Source: Candidatus Methanoplasma termitum
Lineage (GTDB): Archaea > Thermoplasmatota > Thermoplasmata > Methanomassiliicoccales > Methanomethylophilaceae
NCBI RefSeq assembly: GCF_000800805.1
Contig: NZ_CP010070.1
Location: forward strand, 558,001 to 622,000
Length of the DNA: 64,000 bases
Direction of reading: 5' to 3'
This document shows, in pieces, positions 42,280 through 50,197 of this stretch (its first letter is position 1; each line of letters starts with the position of its first letter). The notes beneath the pieces were generated by a model. That model was not told the DNA's origin. It searched no databases and saw nothing but the letters and a program-made list of their open reading frames with translations. Both the position numbers and the translations under genes were made by a program.

Positions 42280-43242
42280 ATGGGGAACCTGAACGTTGCG
42301 GTACTCGGGGCAAAAGACCTCGCCGAGAAAATAGGAAAGAAAGGTACCGTCACGGATGTCACGTTCTTCGAGATAAAAAGAGGGAACGATTCCGCAACTC
42401 TGATAGAGCCGTCGAAGTATCCGGAGAAGCTCTCGTCGCTTTTCTATTCTGTGGGTATGTCCGAGTTTGCGATATTGGTAGTGGATAAGATAGACTCCTT
42501 CCTGGGAGAATCCATCCTGATGGCAGATATATTCAAAATAAGGAACGGGTGGATAATCCTCAGGAATTACATTCAAAAAGAGCAGCTTGCTCCTTTGATC
42601 GCAGGCACTTCTCTTGAAAAATTTGTTTATATAGAAGAAGACCACGTAAAAATGAGAGAAGATATCCTCGATATCGCTCAGAAAGAGGCCCGCAAGCCCG
42701 GCGACGGTACCTGCGGGTCTTGCCCGGTCGACAGCCACTTCAACGTTAAGGGCGTCGGAACAGTGGTCCTCGGGTCGGTCATCGACGGATATTTCAGGAA
42801 ACATGACAAGATGCAGGTGTTCCCGATAAAAAAAGAGGTCGTGCTGAAGTCTATACAGAAACACGACATCGATGCGGATAACGGCGTAAAGGGAGATCAT
42901 GTCGGATTGGCCCTGAGAGGGATAGAATCCGAAGAACTGGACAGAGGGTATGTTCTCACAACGGATCCGAAAATGAAAATGACCAAAAAGGTAGTCGGAA
43001 AAGCGGAGCTGATAAAATATTGGCCCGCACCTCTGAAGGAAGGAATGGTCCTTCATCTGGGTCATTGGATGCAGATGATCCCCTGCCGCATCACCGGCGT
43101 CGATAACGGAAGCGATTTCAGGAACCCTTCCCTTACGATAGAGATGGAAACGGAAATGATACACAAACCCGGCGATACATCGGTCATGATGTATCTGGAA
43201 GGCGGGAAGCTGAGGATCGTCGGATCTGTAAAGTTAGAATGA
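42280..43242 (+). CDS. SelB-like elongation factor paralogue lacking a GTP-binding loop
   Basis: A 320-residue protein whose second half matches translation-factor domain 2: HFNVKGVGTVVLGSVIDGYF, KHDKMQVFP, then KGDHVGLALRGIESEELDRG, followed by a domain-3-like barrel. The N-terminal 140 residues occupy the place of the G domain but have no GxxxxGK[ST] loop: the start is NLNVAVLGAKDLAEKIGK. This fits the archaeal SelB-like family described as having lost GTPase motifs. Its position between two PaaK genes, four bases after the ACT gene, is odd for a translation factor. Confidence 0.75.
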   Translation: MGNLNVAVLGAKDLAEKIGKKGTVTDVTFFEIKRGNDSATLIEPSKYPEKLSSLFYSVGMSEFAILVVDKIDSFLGESILMADIFKIRNGWIILRNYIQKEQLAPLIAGTSLEKFVYIEEDHVKMREDILDIAQKEARKPGDGTCGSCPVDSHFNVKGVGTVVLGSVIDGYFRKHDKMQVFPIKKEVVLKSIQKHDIDADNGVKGDHVGLALRGIESEELDRGYVLTTDPKMKMTKKVVGKAELIKYWPAPLKEGMVLHLGHWMQMIPCRITGVDNGSDFRNPSLTIEMETEMIHKPGDTSVMMYLEGGKLRIVGSVKLE

Positions 43243-43251
43243 TGTGATACA

Positions 43252-44556
43252 ATGGATTTTTGGAACAAAAAAATAGAGACGATGCCGCGCAGAGAGCTTG
43301 AGAAGCTGCAGATGAGCCTTCTAAGGAAACAATTGCGCACAATGTACGATTCCTCGAAATTCGTGCACGACGGCATGAAGGCCACAGGCATACTCCCCGA
43401 GGACGTGGTCGACCTCGATACCTTCCGGAAGATCCCGTTCATGGACAGGAAGGACTTCACCAAGAATTATCCAGATCACCTTTTTGTCAGACCCTACGAT
43501 GAACTTGTGAGACTGCATGTATCATCCGGAACAACGGGGAAGCCGAAGATCGTCGGGTATACGAGGAACGATCTCGACGATTGGGCAGAATCACTGGCAA
43601 GAGGAATGATATCATTCGGAATGTCCCGCAGGGACATCGTGCAGAACTCGCACGGGTACGGACTTTTCACCGGCGGTCTGGGAATTCACTACGGAGCGGA
43701 GAAGATAGGCGCTACGGTGATCCCGGCAAGCACGGGTAACACAGACAGACAGATCCAGCTTATGAGGGATGTTCCCGTGACCACATTCGTGGGAACCCCG
43801 TCATATCTGTTCCACATCGCAGACGAATGCGACAGGATCGGCGTAAACCTTCAAAGGGATACAAAGGTCAGGCTTGCGATCGCAGGCGGCGAGCCGTGGT
43901 CAGAAAGTATGAGGGTGAAGATCCAAAATAAAACAGGGCTTCGCGTCCACAACTGCTACGGTGCGAGCGAGCTATACGGACCGTCCTTCCTTGAATGTGA
44001 AAAACAAGCGGGCGTCCATGTCTGGGCCGATATATGCTTGATGGAAATATTGGATGATAACGGCGACCCTTGTGCGGATGGCGAAAGAGGGGAAATGGTC
44101 TTCACCATGCTGAAAAAAGAGGCGTTCCCGCTCATAAGATACAGAATAGGGGACATATCATCTCTCGTTTGGGAAAAATGCGAATGCGGAAGGACGCACC
44201 CGCGCCTGATGAGGATATCCGGAAGGACTGATGACATGCTGTCGATACGCGGCATAAATGTGTTCCCGTCGCAGATAGAGAGCGTCATCGGCGAGATGCC
44301 TTTCCTGAGCACATTCTACCACATTACCGTAGAGAACAAAGACTACAGGGATGATATGATCGTAGAGATAGAACTCAACGAGTCGTCTCTGAAGGACGAC
44401 ATGGTGGATCTTGTGAAAATGGTCAGACAGGTCGAAGAACGTATGAAAAGCGTTCTTAATCTGACCATTAAGGTCAAACTTGTCCTGCCTGGAACATTGA
44501 AGAGGTTTGAGGGAAAATCACAGCACGTAACGGACAACCGCAGATACGATTGGTGA
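43252..44556 (+). CDS. Phenylacetate-CoA ligase family protein, second copy
   Basis: A 434-residue paralogue of the first ligase, similar over its full length: HVSSGTTGKPKIVGYT, NCYGASELYGPSFLECE and GRTDDMLSIRGINVFPSQIE. It ends next to the convergent flavoprotein gene with no spacer. Two divergent copies around one ACT protein suggest two different aryl or branched acids. Confidence 0.87.
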   Translation: MDFWNKKIETMPRRELEKLQMSLLRKQLRTMYDSSKFVHDGMKATGILPEDVVDLDTFRKIPFMDRKDFTKNYPDHLFVRPYDELVRLHVSSGTTGKPKIVGYTRNDLDDWAESLARGMISFGMSRRDIVQNSHGYGLFTGGLGIHYGAEKIGATVIPASTGNTDRQIQLMRDVPVTTFVGTPSYLFHIADECDRIGVNLQRDTKVRLAIAGGEPWSESMRVKIQNKTGLRVHNCYGASELYGPSFLECEKQAGVHVWADICLMEILDDNGDPCADGERGEMVFTMLKKEAFPLIRYRIGDISSLVWEKCECGRTHPRLMRISGRTDDMLSIRGINVFPSQIESVIGEMPFLSTFYHITVENKDYRDDMIVEIELNESSLKDDMVDLVKMVRQVEERMKSVLNLTIKVKLVLPGTLKRFEGKSQHVTDNRRYDW

Positions 44557-45114
44557 TCATCCGAGGATCTTTGCGGCGAATTCCTTCAACTCCAGTTCAT
44601 ATTCACCGGAAGATATCTTTTCCTTCTCGGCAAAGGGTATTCTGAGATCTCCTTTGTAATCGATCAGGAAATATTCGCAGAAGTCCTTCATTGCGTTCAC
44701 GGCATAGTCTGCGATCTCTTCTTCATCACCCAATGTAATGAGCAGGGCAATCTTTTTTCCTTCCATGTGATTATACGGTGAATCTTTTGAATGTGAACAA
44801 AGGGCATGTAACCTGTTCAAAAATGCCAGAGTACAGGGGGTGAGCTGCCACATATATATGGGAGATGCCAAGATTATCATGTCCGATGACAAGAACTTTT
44901 GATAAAGGATGGACATGTCATCCTTCATTGTGCAATGATTTCTGATCTCACCCCGTTGGCAAGAGCCGCAGTTGCTGCAGCCTTTGATGTTCATTTCGAA
45001 TATCCGCACCTCTTCGATCTTTGCTTTGTCATCCGCCTCTTTCAGGAATTGTTTTACGAGTTCGGACGTGTTGCCGTTGGGGCGGGGAGAACCGTTCATT
45101 ACAGTTATCTTCAT
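44557..45114 (-). CDS. Flavodoxin-fold NAD(P)H oxidoreductase, iron-sulfur flavoprotein-like
   Basis: A 185-residue protein with the FMN loop MNGSPRPNGNTSE and the cysteine cluster CSNCGSCQRGEIRNHC, the compact Isf-like spacing. SDMIILASPIYMWQLTPCTLAFLNR is the second flavin segment. It starts 31 nt after pylD on the same strand, so it may be read through from the pyl operon. No firm role in pyrrolysine synthesis is known. Confidence 0.82.
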   Translation of the reverse strand: MKITVMNGSPRPNGNTSELVKQFLKEADDKAKIEEVRIFEMNIKGCSNCGSCQRGEIRNHCTMKDDMSILYQKFLSSDMIILASPIYMWQLTPCTLAFLNRLHALCSHSKDSPYNHMEGKKIALLITLGDEEEIADYAVNAMKDFCEYFLIDYKGDLRIPFAEKEKISSGEYELELKEFAAKILG

Positions 45115-45145
45115 TTTTATCGTAACTGTATCGATATGCCGCCCC

Positions 45146-45964
45146 TTATAGATTTTTGAGTCTTGTGAAAGATGCGCTCTGCACCGCCATGACAACAACC
45201 CCTATGTCCAGGGGGTCGTTGATTATTGTCTCCGCCCTTTTGATCCCCAGCCCATCAAAGGGGAACGGTATCCCCGGAGATGATATTATTGCTCCTTTTT
45301 TCACAAATCTCCCGTCTATCGCACCCGGGCATGCGTTGAGCACAAGCAGATGCGATGACAGGGCCGCATTAGCATCGTCTGCGATCTTTATCGGAACACG
45401 GAGAGAAAGTTCTTCCGCAGCCTTTCTGTCTATATCGTAAACTGTCACTGCCGCACCCATCTCGTTCATGAGTTCGGCGGCGATGCTTCCCACTCTCCCC
45501 GCCCCAAGTACAAGGACATCTTTCCCTTTGAGTCCTTTTGCCGCTCCTTTGAGTGCCGAGACGTACCCTGCAGCCGTTGCGAACGAATTGTCCGAATATC
45601 TTCCGTCTTTAGTGTTGACTGCGATGAATTTGATATCGTCTGCCATAAAAACAATATCCGCCTTGGCGGAGAGGGCTTCTGCGAGGCCGTTCACATCGGT
45701 CCCGTTTGTGACGAACGGTTCCATCCCTATCCTTCTGACTATTTCCGCAACAGATTCGGAGAATTTTGAAATAGTTCCTTTACCGGCCGTGATAGGCACT
45801 ACTCCCACCTTGATCCCGTCAAGGTCGATCATATCGGGCGTGATGCCGATCGCATCGCACGCCAGCTCTATCGTATCCATGCCCGTCAGGGTTATCAGCA
45901 TCTCGTTGGCACTGTCCAGGGACCTGATGATATCCTTGACCATTCCGTCGGTAAGTCTTGTCAT
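45146..45964 (-). CDS. pylD: Pyrrolysine biosynthesis dehydrogenase PylD
   Basis: A 272-residue enzyme that oxidises the PylC product so that the pyrroline ring closes to give pyrrolysine. The Rossmann loop is VLVLGAGRVGSIAAELM (about residue 150), with the second half containing VYDIDRKAAEEL. The N-terminal helical domain starts MTRLTDGMVKDIIRSLD. Length and cluster position match known PylD. The ATG overlaps the pylC stop (TAATG). Stop is TAA. Confidence 0.93.
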   Translation of the reverse strand: MTRLTDGMVKDIIRSLDSANEMLITLTGMDTIELACDAIGITPDMIDLDGIKVGVVPITAGKGTISKFSESVAEIVRRIGMEPFVTNGTDVNGLAEALSAKADIVFMADDIKFIAVNTKDGRYSDNSFATAAGYVSALKGAAKGLKGKDVLVLGAGRVGSIAAELMNEMGAAVTVYDIDRKAAEELSLRVPIKIADDANAALSSHLLVLNACPGAIDGRFVKKGAIISSPGIPFPFDGLGIKRAETIINDPLDIGVVVMAVQSASFTRLKNL

Positions 45965-47124
45965 TATACCATCCTCGGAGACCTGTCGACATATTCATCC
46001 AGTTCGCATTCGTCCATCACGTTCCTGATGAACTTCTTCCTCTTTTCGAGGACCTCGGCCGGGGTCTTTCCCTTTGTCATCACCGTTGCCCTCCATACAT
46101 CTTTGCCCGGGGCGTAGTCGGTTATCGCCTCGTCCGCACCGAAAAGCCTCTCTTCGAACCTCGGTCCGTTCACTTTTCCGAAGACCTTTTCACCGGAGGT
46201 GCATAAGCGTCCGTTCTCGACTACATAATGTTCATATGCGGAACATTCGTTTCTGTTCTTCCTTCCCGTGCTTTTGTCCATGAATGAGAACGCAAGCTCT
46301 TCCAGGATATTTATGTCGGTGGCGGCCCATATCGCCGCCGGGGTCTGACTGGGGATACGGGCATCAACCTCCAACACCCTGAGCCCTTTTTTCGTGTATA
46401 TCGCTTCCACATCCATCAGCCCCTTCAGTTCGATGGCCTTTGCAATGTTCTGTCCGATATCCTTGAACAGGTCGTCATCTTCTTTCGGTAAAATGTTCGG
46501 TCTGCATTCTACCATCTTACAGTCGTAATTATAGTCGAGTATGACCTCGGTCGTGACGAAGGATCTTGCCGCAACCCCCTTTCCGACCACCTCGATGGAA
46601 ACACTTTTTCCGGAAACGAACTCCTGCATTATCGGTATATCACCGAGATCTTTGACGATCTTCAGCGCGGCTTTCATTTCCTGTTCGTCGTTGACCGCGG
46701 AAACTCCTACGCTTCCGCTCTGAGAAGATGGTTTGACTATTATGGGGAACCCGCATTCCGGCCACGGCTGCGGCATCGGTACGCCTATTTTTTCCATGAC
46801 ATCGTTGGTCCTCTTCTTTGAACAAGAAAATCTATAGGCATGAAGATCGAAAAGGAACGGGATGTCCGATCCTTTCATCATTTTGTCCAACACGGTCAGA
46901 GCGTCGATCTCTTCGCATGCGGGGATCACAACATCACAGTCATGAAGGACCTTTCTCGCTTTTTCGGTATCCTTGGTCACATCCAGTATCTCGTGTGAGT
47001 CTGACAGCGACAGTGCGGGAGCGGTGCCTTTCCTGTCGATCACCATTGTTTCAAATCCCGCTTTCTTTGAAAGGAACGCCGCCTCCATCCCCTGCAGAGC
47101 CCCGCCTACGATTCCGATCTTCAT
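45964..47124 (-). CDS. pylC: Pyrrolysine biosynthesis ligase PylC
   Basis: A 386-residue ATP-grasp ligase that joins 3-methylornithine to lysine. KIGIVGGALQGMEAAFLSKKAG is the N-terminal Rossmann-like fold. FPIIVKPSSQSGSVGVSAV is the ATP-grasp region, and LMDVEAIYTKKGLRVLEVDARIPSQTP contains the metal ligands. It overlaps pylB by four bases and shares one base with pylD's start, so all three are translationally coupled. Confidence 0.94.
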   Translation of the reverse strand: MKIGIVGGALQGMEAAFLSKKAGFETMVIDRKGTAPALSLSDSHEILDVTKDTEKARKVLHDCDVVIPACEEIDALTVLDKMMKGSDIPFLFDLHAYRFSCSKKRTNDVMEKIGVPMPQPWPECGFPIIVKPSSQSGSVGVSAVNDEQEMKAALKIVKDLGDIPIMQEFVSGKSVSIEVVGKGVAARSFVTTEVILDYNYDCKMVECRPNILPKEDDDLFKDIGQNIAKAIELKGLMDVEAIYTKKGLRVLEVDARIPSQTPAAIWAATDINILEELAFSFMDKSTGRKNRNECSAYEHYVVENGRLCTSGEKVFGKVNGPRFEERLFGADEAITDYAPGKDVWRATVMTKGKTPAEVLEKRKKFIRNVMDECELDEYVDRSPRMV

Positions 47125-48182
47125 CCTACCACCGGCTGTTGTTCCTTCAATTTTTTCAGAAGACTTTCATATTCTGTGTTTGAGGCGGCCTTCTTTCCCA
47201 TCTCATCAAGGAGGTGCATCACGTGTGCGACCGACCTGTGACCGTTCTCGATGTCCAATTCATGCTGAGCCACTCCGGCGAGATCCTGATGGGGCGGAAC
47301 TATCGATGTTATCACATTGGCCCCGGCATCCAATCTGCTCTTTAACCCCGCGATCCCTTCCACATCAAGGGAAGCGGGGATCAGCCTGTCTGGGTATATA
47401 AGGCGCATGACTGCGATCGCAATAAGTTCATCAATTGGTCTGGACGGTTTCATTTTCTCCATCGGCGTCCCTTTCTGCGGGACGAACGTCATTGCCCTGA
47501 TCTGTTCGCAGCCGAGTGACCCCATTTTTATTATGGAATCCGCTCTGTCCTTAAGGCTCTCTCCGAGACCGACCATGATCCCGTCCTCCGCCAGAATGCC
47601 GGCCTCCCTTGCCCATATCTTCTGACTCAATCTGTTGTCAAAATTCTGTTCGAGGCGAAGTTTATTGAAAAGTTCTCGATTGTATGTCTCTTGGTAACAG
47701 GCGAACCAATCTGTTCCAGCTTCCTTGAATTTTACGAAAGAACCGCTAGGAACGGCTCCCGGAGATGCCATTACAGATATATCGATCTCATCCTTGATCG
47801 TCCTTGTTATATCCAAGAACTCCTCATAATCGTTAGCGCACATGAACGGGTCCTCGCCCATTGTCAGATCCACAAGATTTATCCCGGCATCCTTGAGGCT
47901 TGCCGATAACGCCAGAACCTCTTCTTTTGTCTTCCTGTACCTGGGAAGATCGTTTGTTCTTCTGTAGTAGCAGAACGCACAGTTGTTCCTGCAATGGGTC
48001 GAAAAATAAACGAACCCGTACATAAACACCTTTTTCCCGAAGAACCTGTCTCTTACAGAGGCTGCCGCCGAGAACAGTCTGGATATGTCATCTTCGCTCC
48101 GAACGGAGAGGAGCTCTGCAACATCTCCCGTCGATGCGCTTCCGCCCATTTCTATTTGCTCTATTATATCAGAAACACTCAT
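47121..48182 (-). CDS. pylB: Methylornithine synthase PylB (radical SAM)
   Basis: A 353-residue radical SAM mutase that converts lysine to 3-methylornithine, the first step to pyrrolysine. The cluster-binding motif is CRNNCAFCYYRR (C-x3-C-x2-C, about residue 65). DLTMGEDPFMC and FACYQETYN follow, and VPPHQDLAGVAQHELD lies near the C-terminus. ATG at 48182 with AAGGGAAA upstream is preferred to the GTG just before it. It begins about ten bases after pylS. Confidence 0.94.
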   Translation of the reverse strand: MSVSDIIEQIEMGGSASTGDVAELLSVRSEDDISRLFSAAASVRDRFFGKKVFMYGFVYFSTHCRNNCAFCYYRRTNDLPRYRKTKEEVLALSASLKDAGINLVDLTMGEDPFMCANDYEEFLDITRTIKDEIDISVMASPGAVPSGSFVKFKEAGTDWFACYQETYNRELFNKLRLEQNFDNRLSQKIWAREAGILAEDGIMVGLGESLKDRADSIIKMGSLGCEQIRAMTFVPQKGTPMEKMKPSRPIDELIAIAVMRLIYPDRLIPASLDVEGIAGLKSRLDAGANVITSIVPPHQDLAGVAQHELDIENGHRSVAHVMHLLDEMGKKAASNTEYESLLKKLKEQQPVVG

Positions 48183-48192
48183 CACTTTCCCT

Positions 48193-49017
48193 TCAGTTTA
48201 TTTTCGCACCGTTCAAGTAACTCAGGCTCCTGCCAGTCTTCTTAACTGTACTTTTTTCGTTCATTATCATAAGTAATCTTTCTAACCCGAATCCGATGCC
48301 GGACCACGGTTCGTGTATATCGTGCGCATTATCGAGTACATGCGGACCGACGGCGCCTGAAGCTACTTCGCCGCCGTCGATCTCCACATCAAGGGTCTCG
48401 ACATATACATCGGACTCCTCCCTGACAAGAGTATATTCAAGGCCCGTGACCTTCATCACAGCACCAATATGGTCTTTCAGGGCTTCGGTAGCGTCGCCCT
48501 CCGGCCCGAGCTCGACAAGATTCAGCATTGTGAACTCTTCCAGGTGGGAACCGCTGTGAGATTCTTTCCTAAAACATGAACCGATCTCGAATATCTTCAC
48601 AGGACCGTCTGTGTGGTCCCTGAGCTTTCTCATCACATAATACAGGTTCATTGCGTGCATCGGGCGCAGACATCGTTTGTCGTCTATCATGAAGACCTGT
48701 TTGTACAGTGGGTGTTCCGGCGTTATCGTCATTTTTTCAAGGGAAGCGACAGAAACAAAAGCCGGGGTCTTCACTTCGATGAACCCTCTTGCAATAAGCG
48801 CTGCGGCAAGATCCTCTTCAAGTGCGGCAAGCTGATGTCTTGAAGGCGACCTTAACATTCCGGCTATCTCTTTTTCGTTCGATGAGACCAGGTCGGACAT
48901 TAATTTTGAGAATGCCTTATCCCTCTGCTCAACATTTTGATATGTGGAATTGTCTCTCGGGTCTTCTCCGAACTCCCTTAACTTCTGGATCTGAGAAGGG
49001 GTGAATCCTATACTGAT
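48193..49017 (-). CDS. pylS: Pyrrolysyl-tRNA synthetase, catalytic domain only
   Basis: A class II synthetase of 274 residues that charges tRNA-Pyl. GSCFRKESHSGSHLEEFTMLNLVELG is split between motif 2 and the amino-acid pocket, and EPWSGIGFGLERLLM is motif 3. There is no N-terminal tRNA-binding domain, as in other Methanomassiliicoccales. The frame upstream of the first ATG (48900) encodes conserved sequence FTPSQIQKLREFG that aligns with the N-terminus of the M. alvus enzyme, so the true start is upstream. No ATG, GTG or TTG exists there in frame. The codon at the aligned first position is ATC (49017-49015), five bases after GGTGGTG. Confidence 0.9.
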   Translation of the reverse strand: MSIGFTPSQIQKLREFGEDPRDNSTYQNVEQRDKAFSKLMSDLVSSNEKEIAGMLRSPSRHQLAALEEDLAAALIARGFIEVKTPAFVSVASLEKMTITPEHPLYKQVFMIDDKRCLRPMHAMNLYYVMRKLRDHTDGPVKIFEIGSCFRKESHSGSHLEEFTMLNLVELGPEGDATEALKDHIGAVMKVTGLEYTLVREESDVYVETLDVEIDGGEVASGAVGPHVLDNAHDIHEPWSGIGFGLERLLMIMNEKSTVKKTGRSLSYLNGAKIN

Positions 49018-49036
49018 AGTAACACCACCCTTGTCC

Positions 49037-49106
49037 TGGCGAGAGACCGGGGGATCGAACCCCGCTGGTTGAGCTTTAGAGGCCTACTGGTCCCAGACCG
49101 TCTCCC
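49037..49106 (-). tRNA. pylT: tRNA-Pyl (CUA anticodon)
   Basis: A 70-nt tRNA including an encoded CCA. A 7-bp acceptor stem (GGGAGAC with GTCTCTC, one G-U) is followed with no linker by a D stem GGTC/GACC closing a loop of only three bases. The anticodon loop is CTCTAAA with CUA. The anticodon stem is imperfect. The T arm is CGGGG-TTCGATC-CCCCG. These odd features match the tRNA-Pyl type of Methanomassiliicoccales, and the gene lies 19 nt upstream of pylS on the same strand. Confidence 0.95.
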
Positions 49107-49137
49107 TTCACATTGATCGTACATCATGATTGTTTCT

Positions 49138-49156
49138 CCTGAATATTTTATTTCTG
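49138..49156 (-). promoter_or_regulatory. Likely TATA box of the pyl operon
   Basis: On the minus strand AGAAATAAAATATTC lies about 35-45 nt before the tRNA-Pyl 5' end, a suitable place for one promoter driving pylT and pylSBCD. Confidence 0.45.
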
Positions 49157-49603
49157 TGAACATCTGGGTTTCAGCTTGAAAGGGGTTTTTCCTGTCCGCA
49201 TATCTTTCTATTTATAGGAGGAGGAGTAGAGCGCCCGTATGCAGACAGGGTCCCCGAATGAGAGTCAGACGAGGTCGATCCTTAACGGGATAGATCTGCA
49301 GCGGCATTCTGCTCATATGCCACCTAATAATAATATCTTAGTGTTTGTATATAAATATTACTATTATTATTTGATATTTGTATAAAGTTATATTTAAAAG
49401 TAATTAATTGCCATAAACAAGTTGTAGAATACTATTAAATACTGTGAATGCAGGCAGACCATATTTTTTGGATCGGCACAGGATGCACAGATAAGATCGG
49501 CCCCTCGGCCGAAACTGCCGTCGGCTCAACAATGTTCGGTATTTTTGACATCGAGTGATTCCGACTCCGGATCAAAGAAAAAAGAAGCATCTATTAAAGA
49601 GAT
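49157..49603. other. Intergenic region between the pyl cassette and a hypothetical gene
   Basis: About 450 nt. The left half is mixed sequence with GGAGGAGGAG at about 49217. 49320-49440 is very A+T-rich with several TATA-like words (TATATAAATATT), so divergent promoters are likely. I see no further tRNA or gene. Confidence 0.4.
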
Positions 49604-50044
49604 ATGTTTAATATCCAGGAAACAATCAAAAACAATGTGAGGAACACTCAACCCCCGATCATAGGCAGAATAGATTCGTTCCTTTCTCGTTCTGATGCGA
49701 AAACGCTCAGGGGAGACAGAAGAATGGGGACGGGGGCGCTCTTAGATATGATAGCCGATCGGATATCCATCGACGATTCTGTGAACATCATTCGTGTAAC
49801 AGAAGAGCATGAGAAGAACTCGTTGAATTATATCCATTCAATGATTACAATGAAGAAAAATAACTTCATACTCCTTTATGTCGATATTGACGCAGCGAAC
49901 ATAATTGCCGCATTTCCCGACGCAAAGGTGCTCAAAGCGAAAGAGATCTGCCACCAAGTGCCTGTCTGTTTTAAAGAACCTGTCTTGAATAGTTTCGGCG
50001 GGCTCAGTTGTTCTGCATTTGTTGACGAGAATTTGTCTGATTGA
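49604..50044 (+). CDS. Hypothetical protein between the pyl and mtm genes
   Basis: A 146-residue soluble protein that I do not recognise. It has GTGALLDMIADRISIDDSVN and a hydrophobic strand-rich middle (NFILLYVDIDAANIIAAF), then ICHQVPVCFKEPV. An alpha/beta fold is likely. It has no membrane helix or signal. It lies between pylT and mtmB1 on the mtmB1 strand but with its own 150-nt spacer, so it is probably a separate unit. Confidence 0.6.
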   Translation: MFNIQETIKNNVRNTQPPIIGRIDSFLSRSDAKTLRGDRRMGTGALLDMIADRISIDDSVNIIRVTEEHEKNSLNYIHSMITMKKNNFILLYVDIDAANIIAAFPDAKVLKAKEICHQVPVCFKEPVLNSFGGLSCSAFVDENLSD

Positions 50045-50135
50045 GTCGCAGTATGTTCAAAAATTCAGATAACAATATATAGTAATTTCTTTTAAAAAAT
50101 CATTGCGAAAAACATATTATAAAAACATATTCCAT

Positions 50136-50150
50136 ATGTTTATATATCAA
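50136..50150 (+). promoter_or_regulatory. TATA box of mtmB1
   Basis: TGTTTATATATCAAT lies about 50 nt before the mtmB1 start, giving a leader of about 25-30 nt. Confidence 0.5.
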
Positions 50151-50197
50151 TAACCACGTCAAGGATATATTAAAAAAGAATGTTATTCGGTGATAAG

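Noticed and set aside
48193-48900. pylS starting at ATG 48900 (235 residues).
   Set aside because: The 39 residues upstream are clearly homologous to known PylS N-termini, and the shortened protein would be well below family length.
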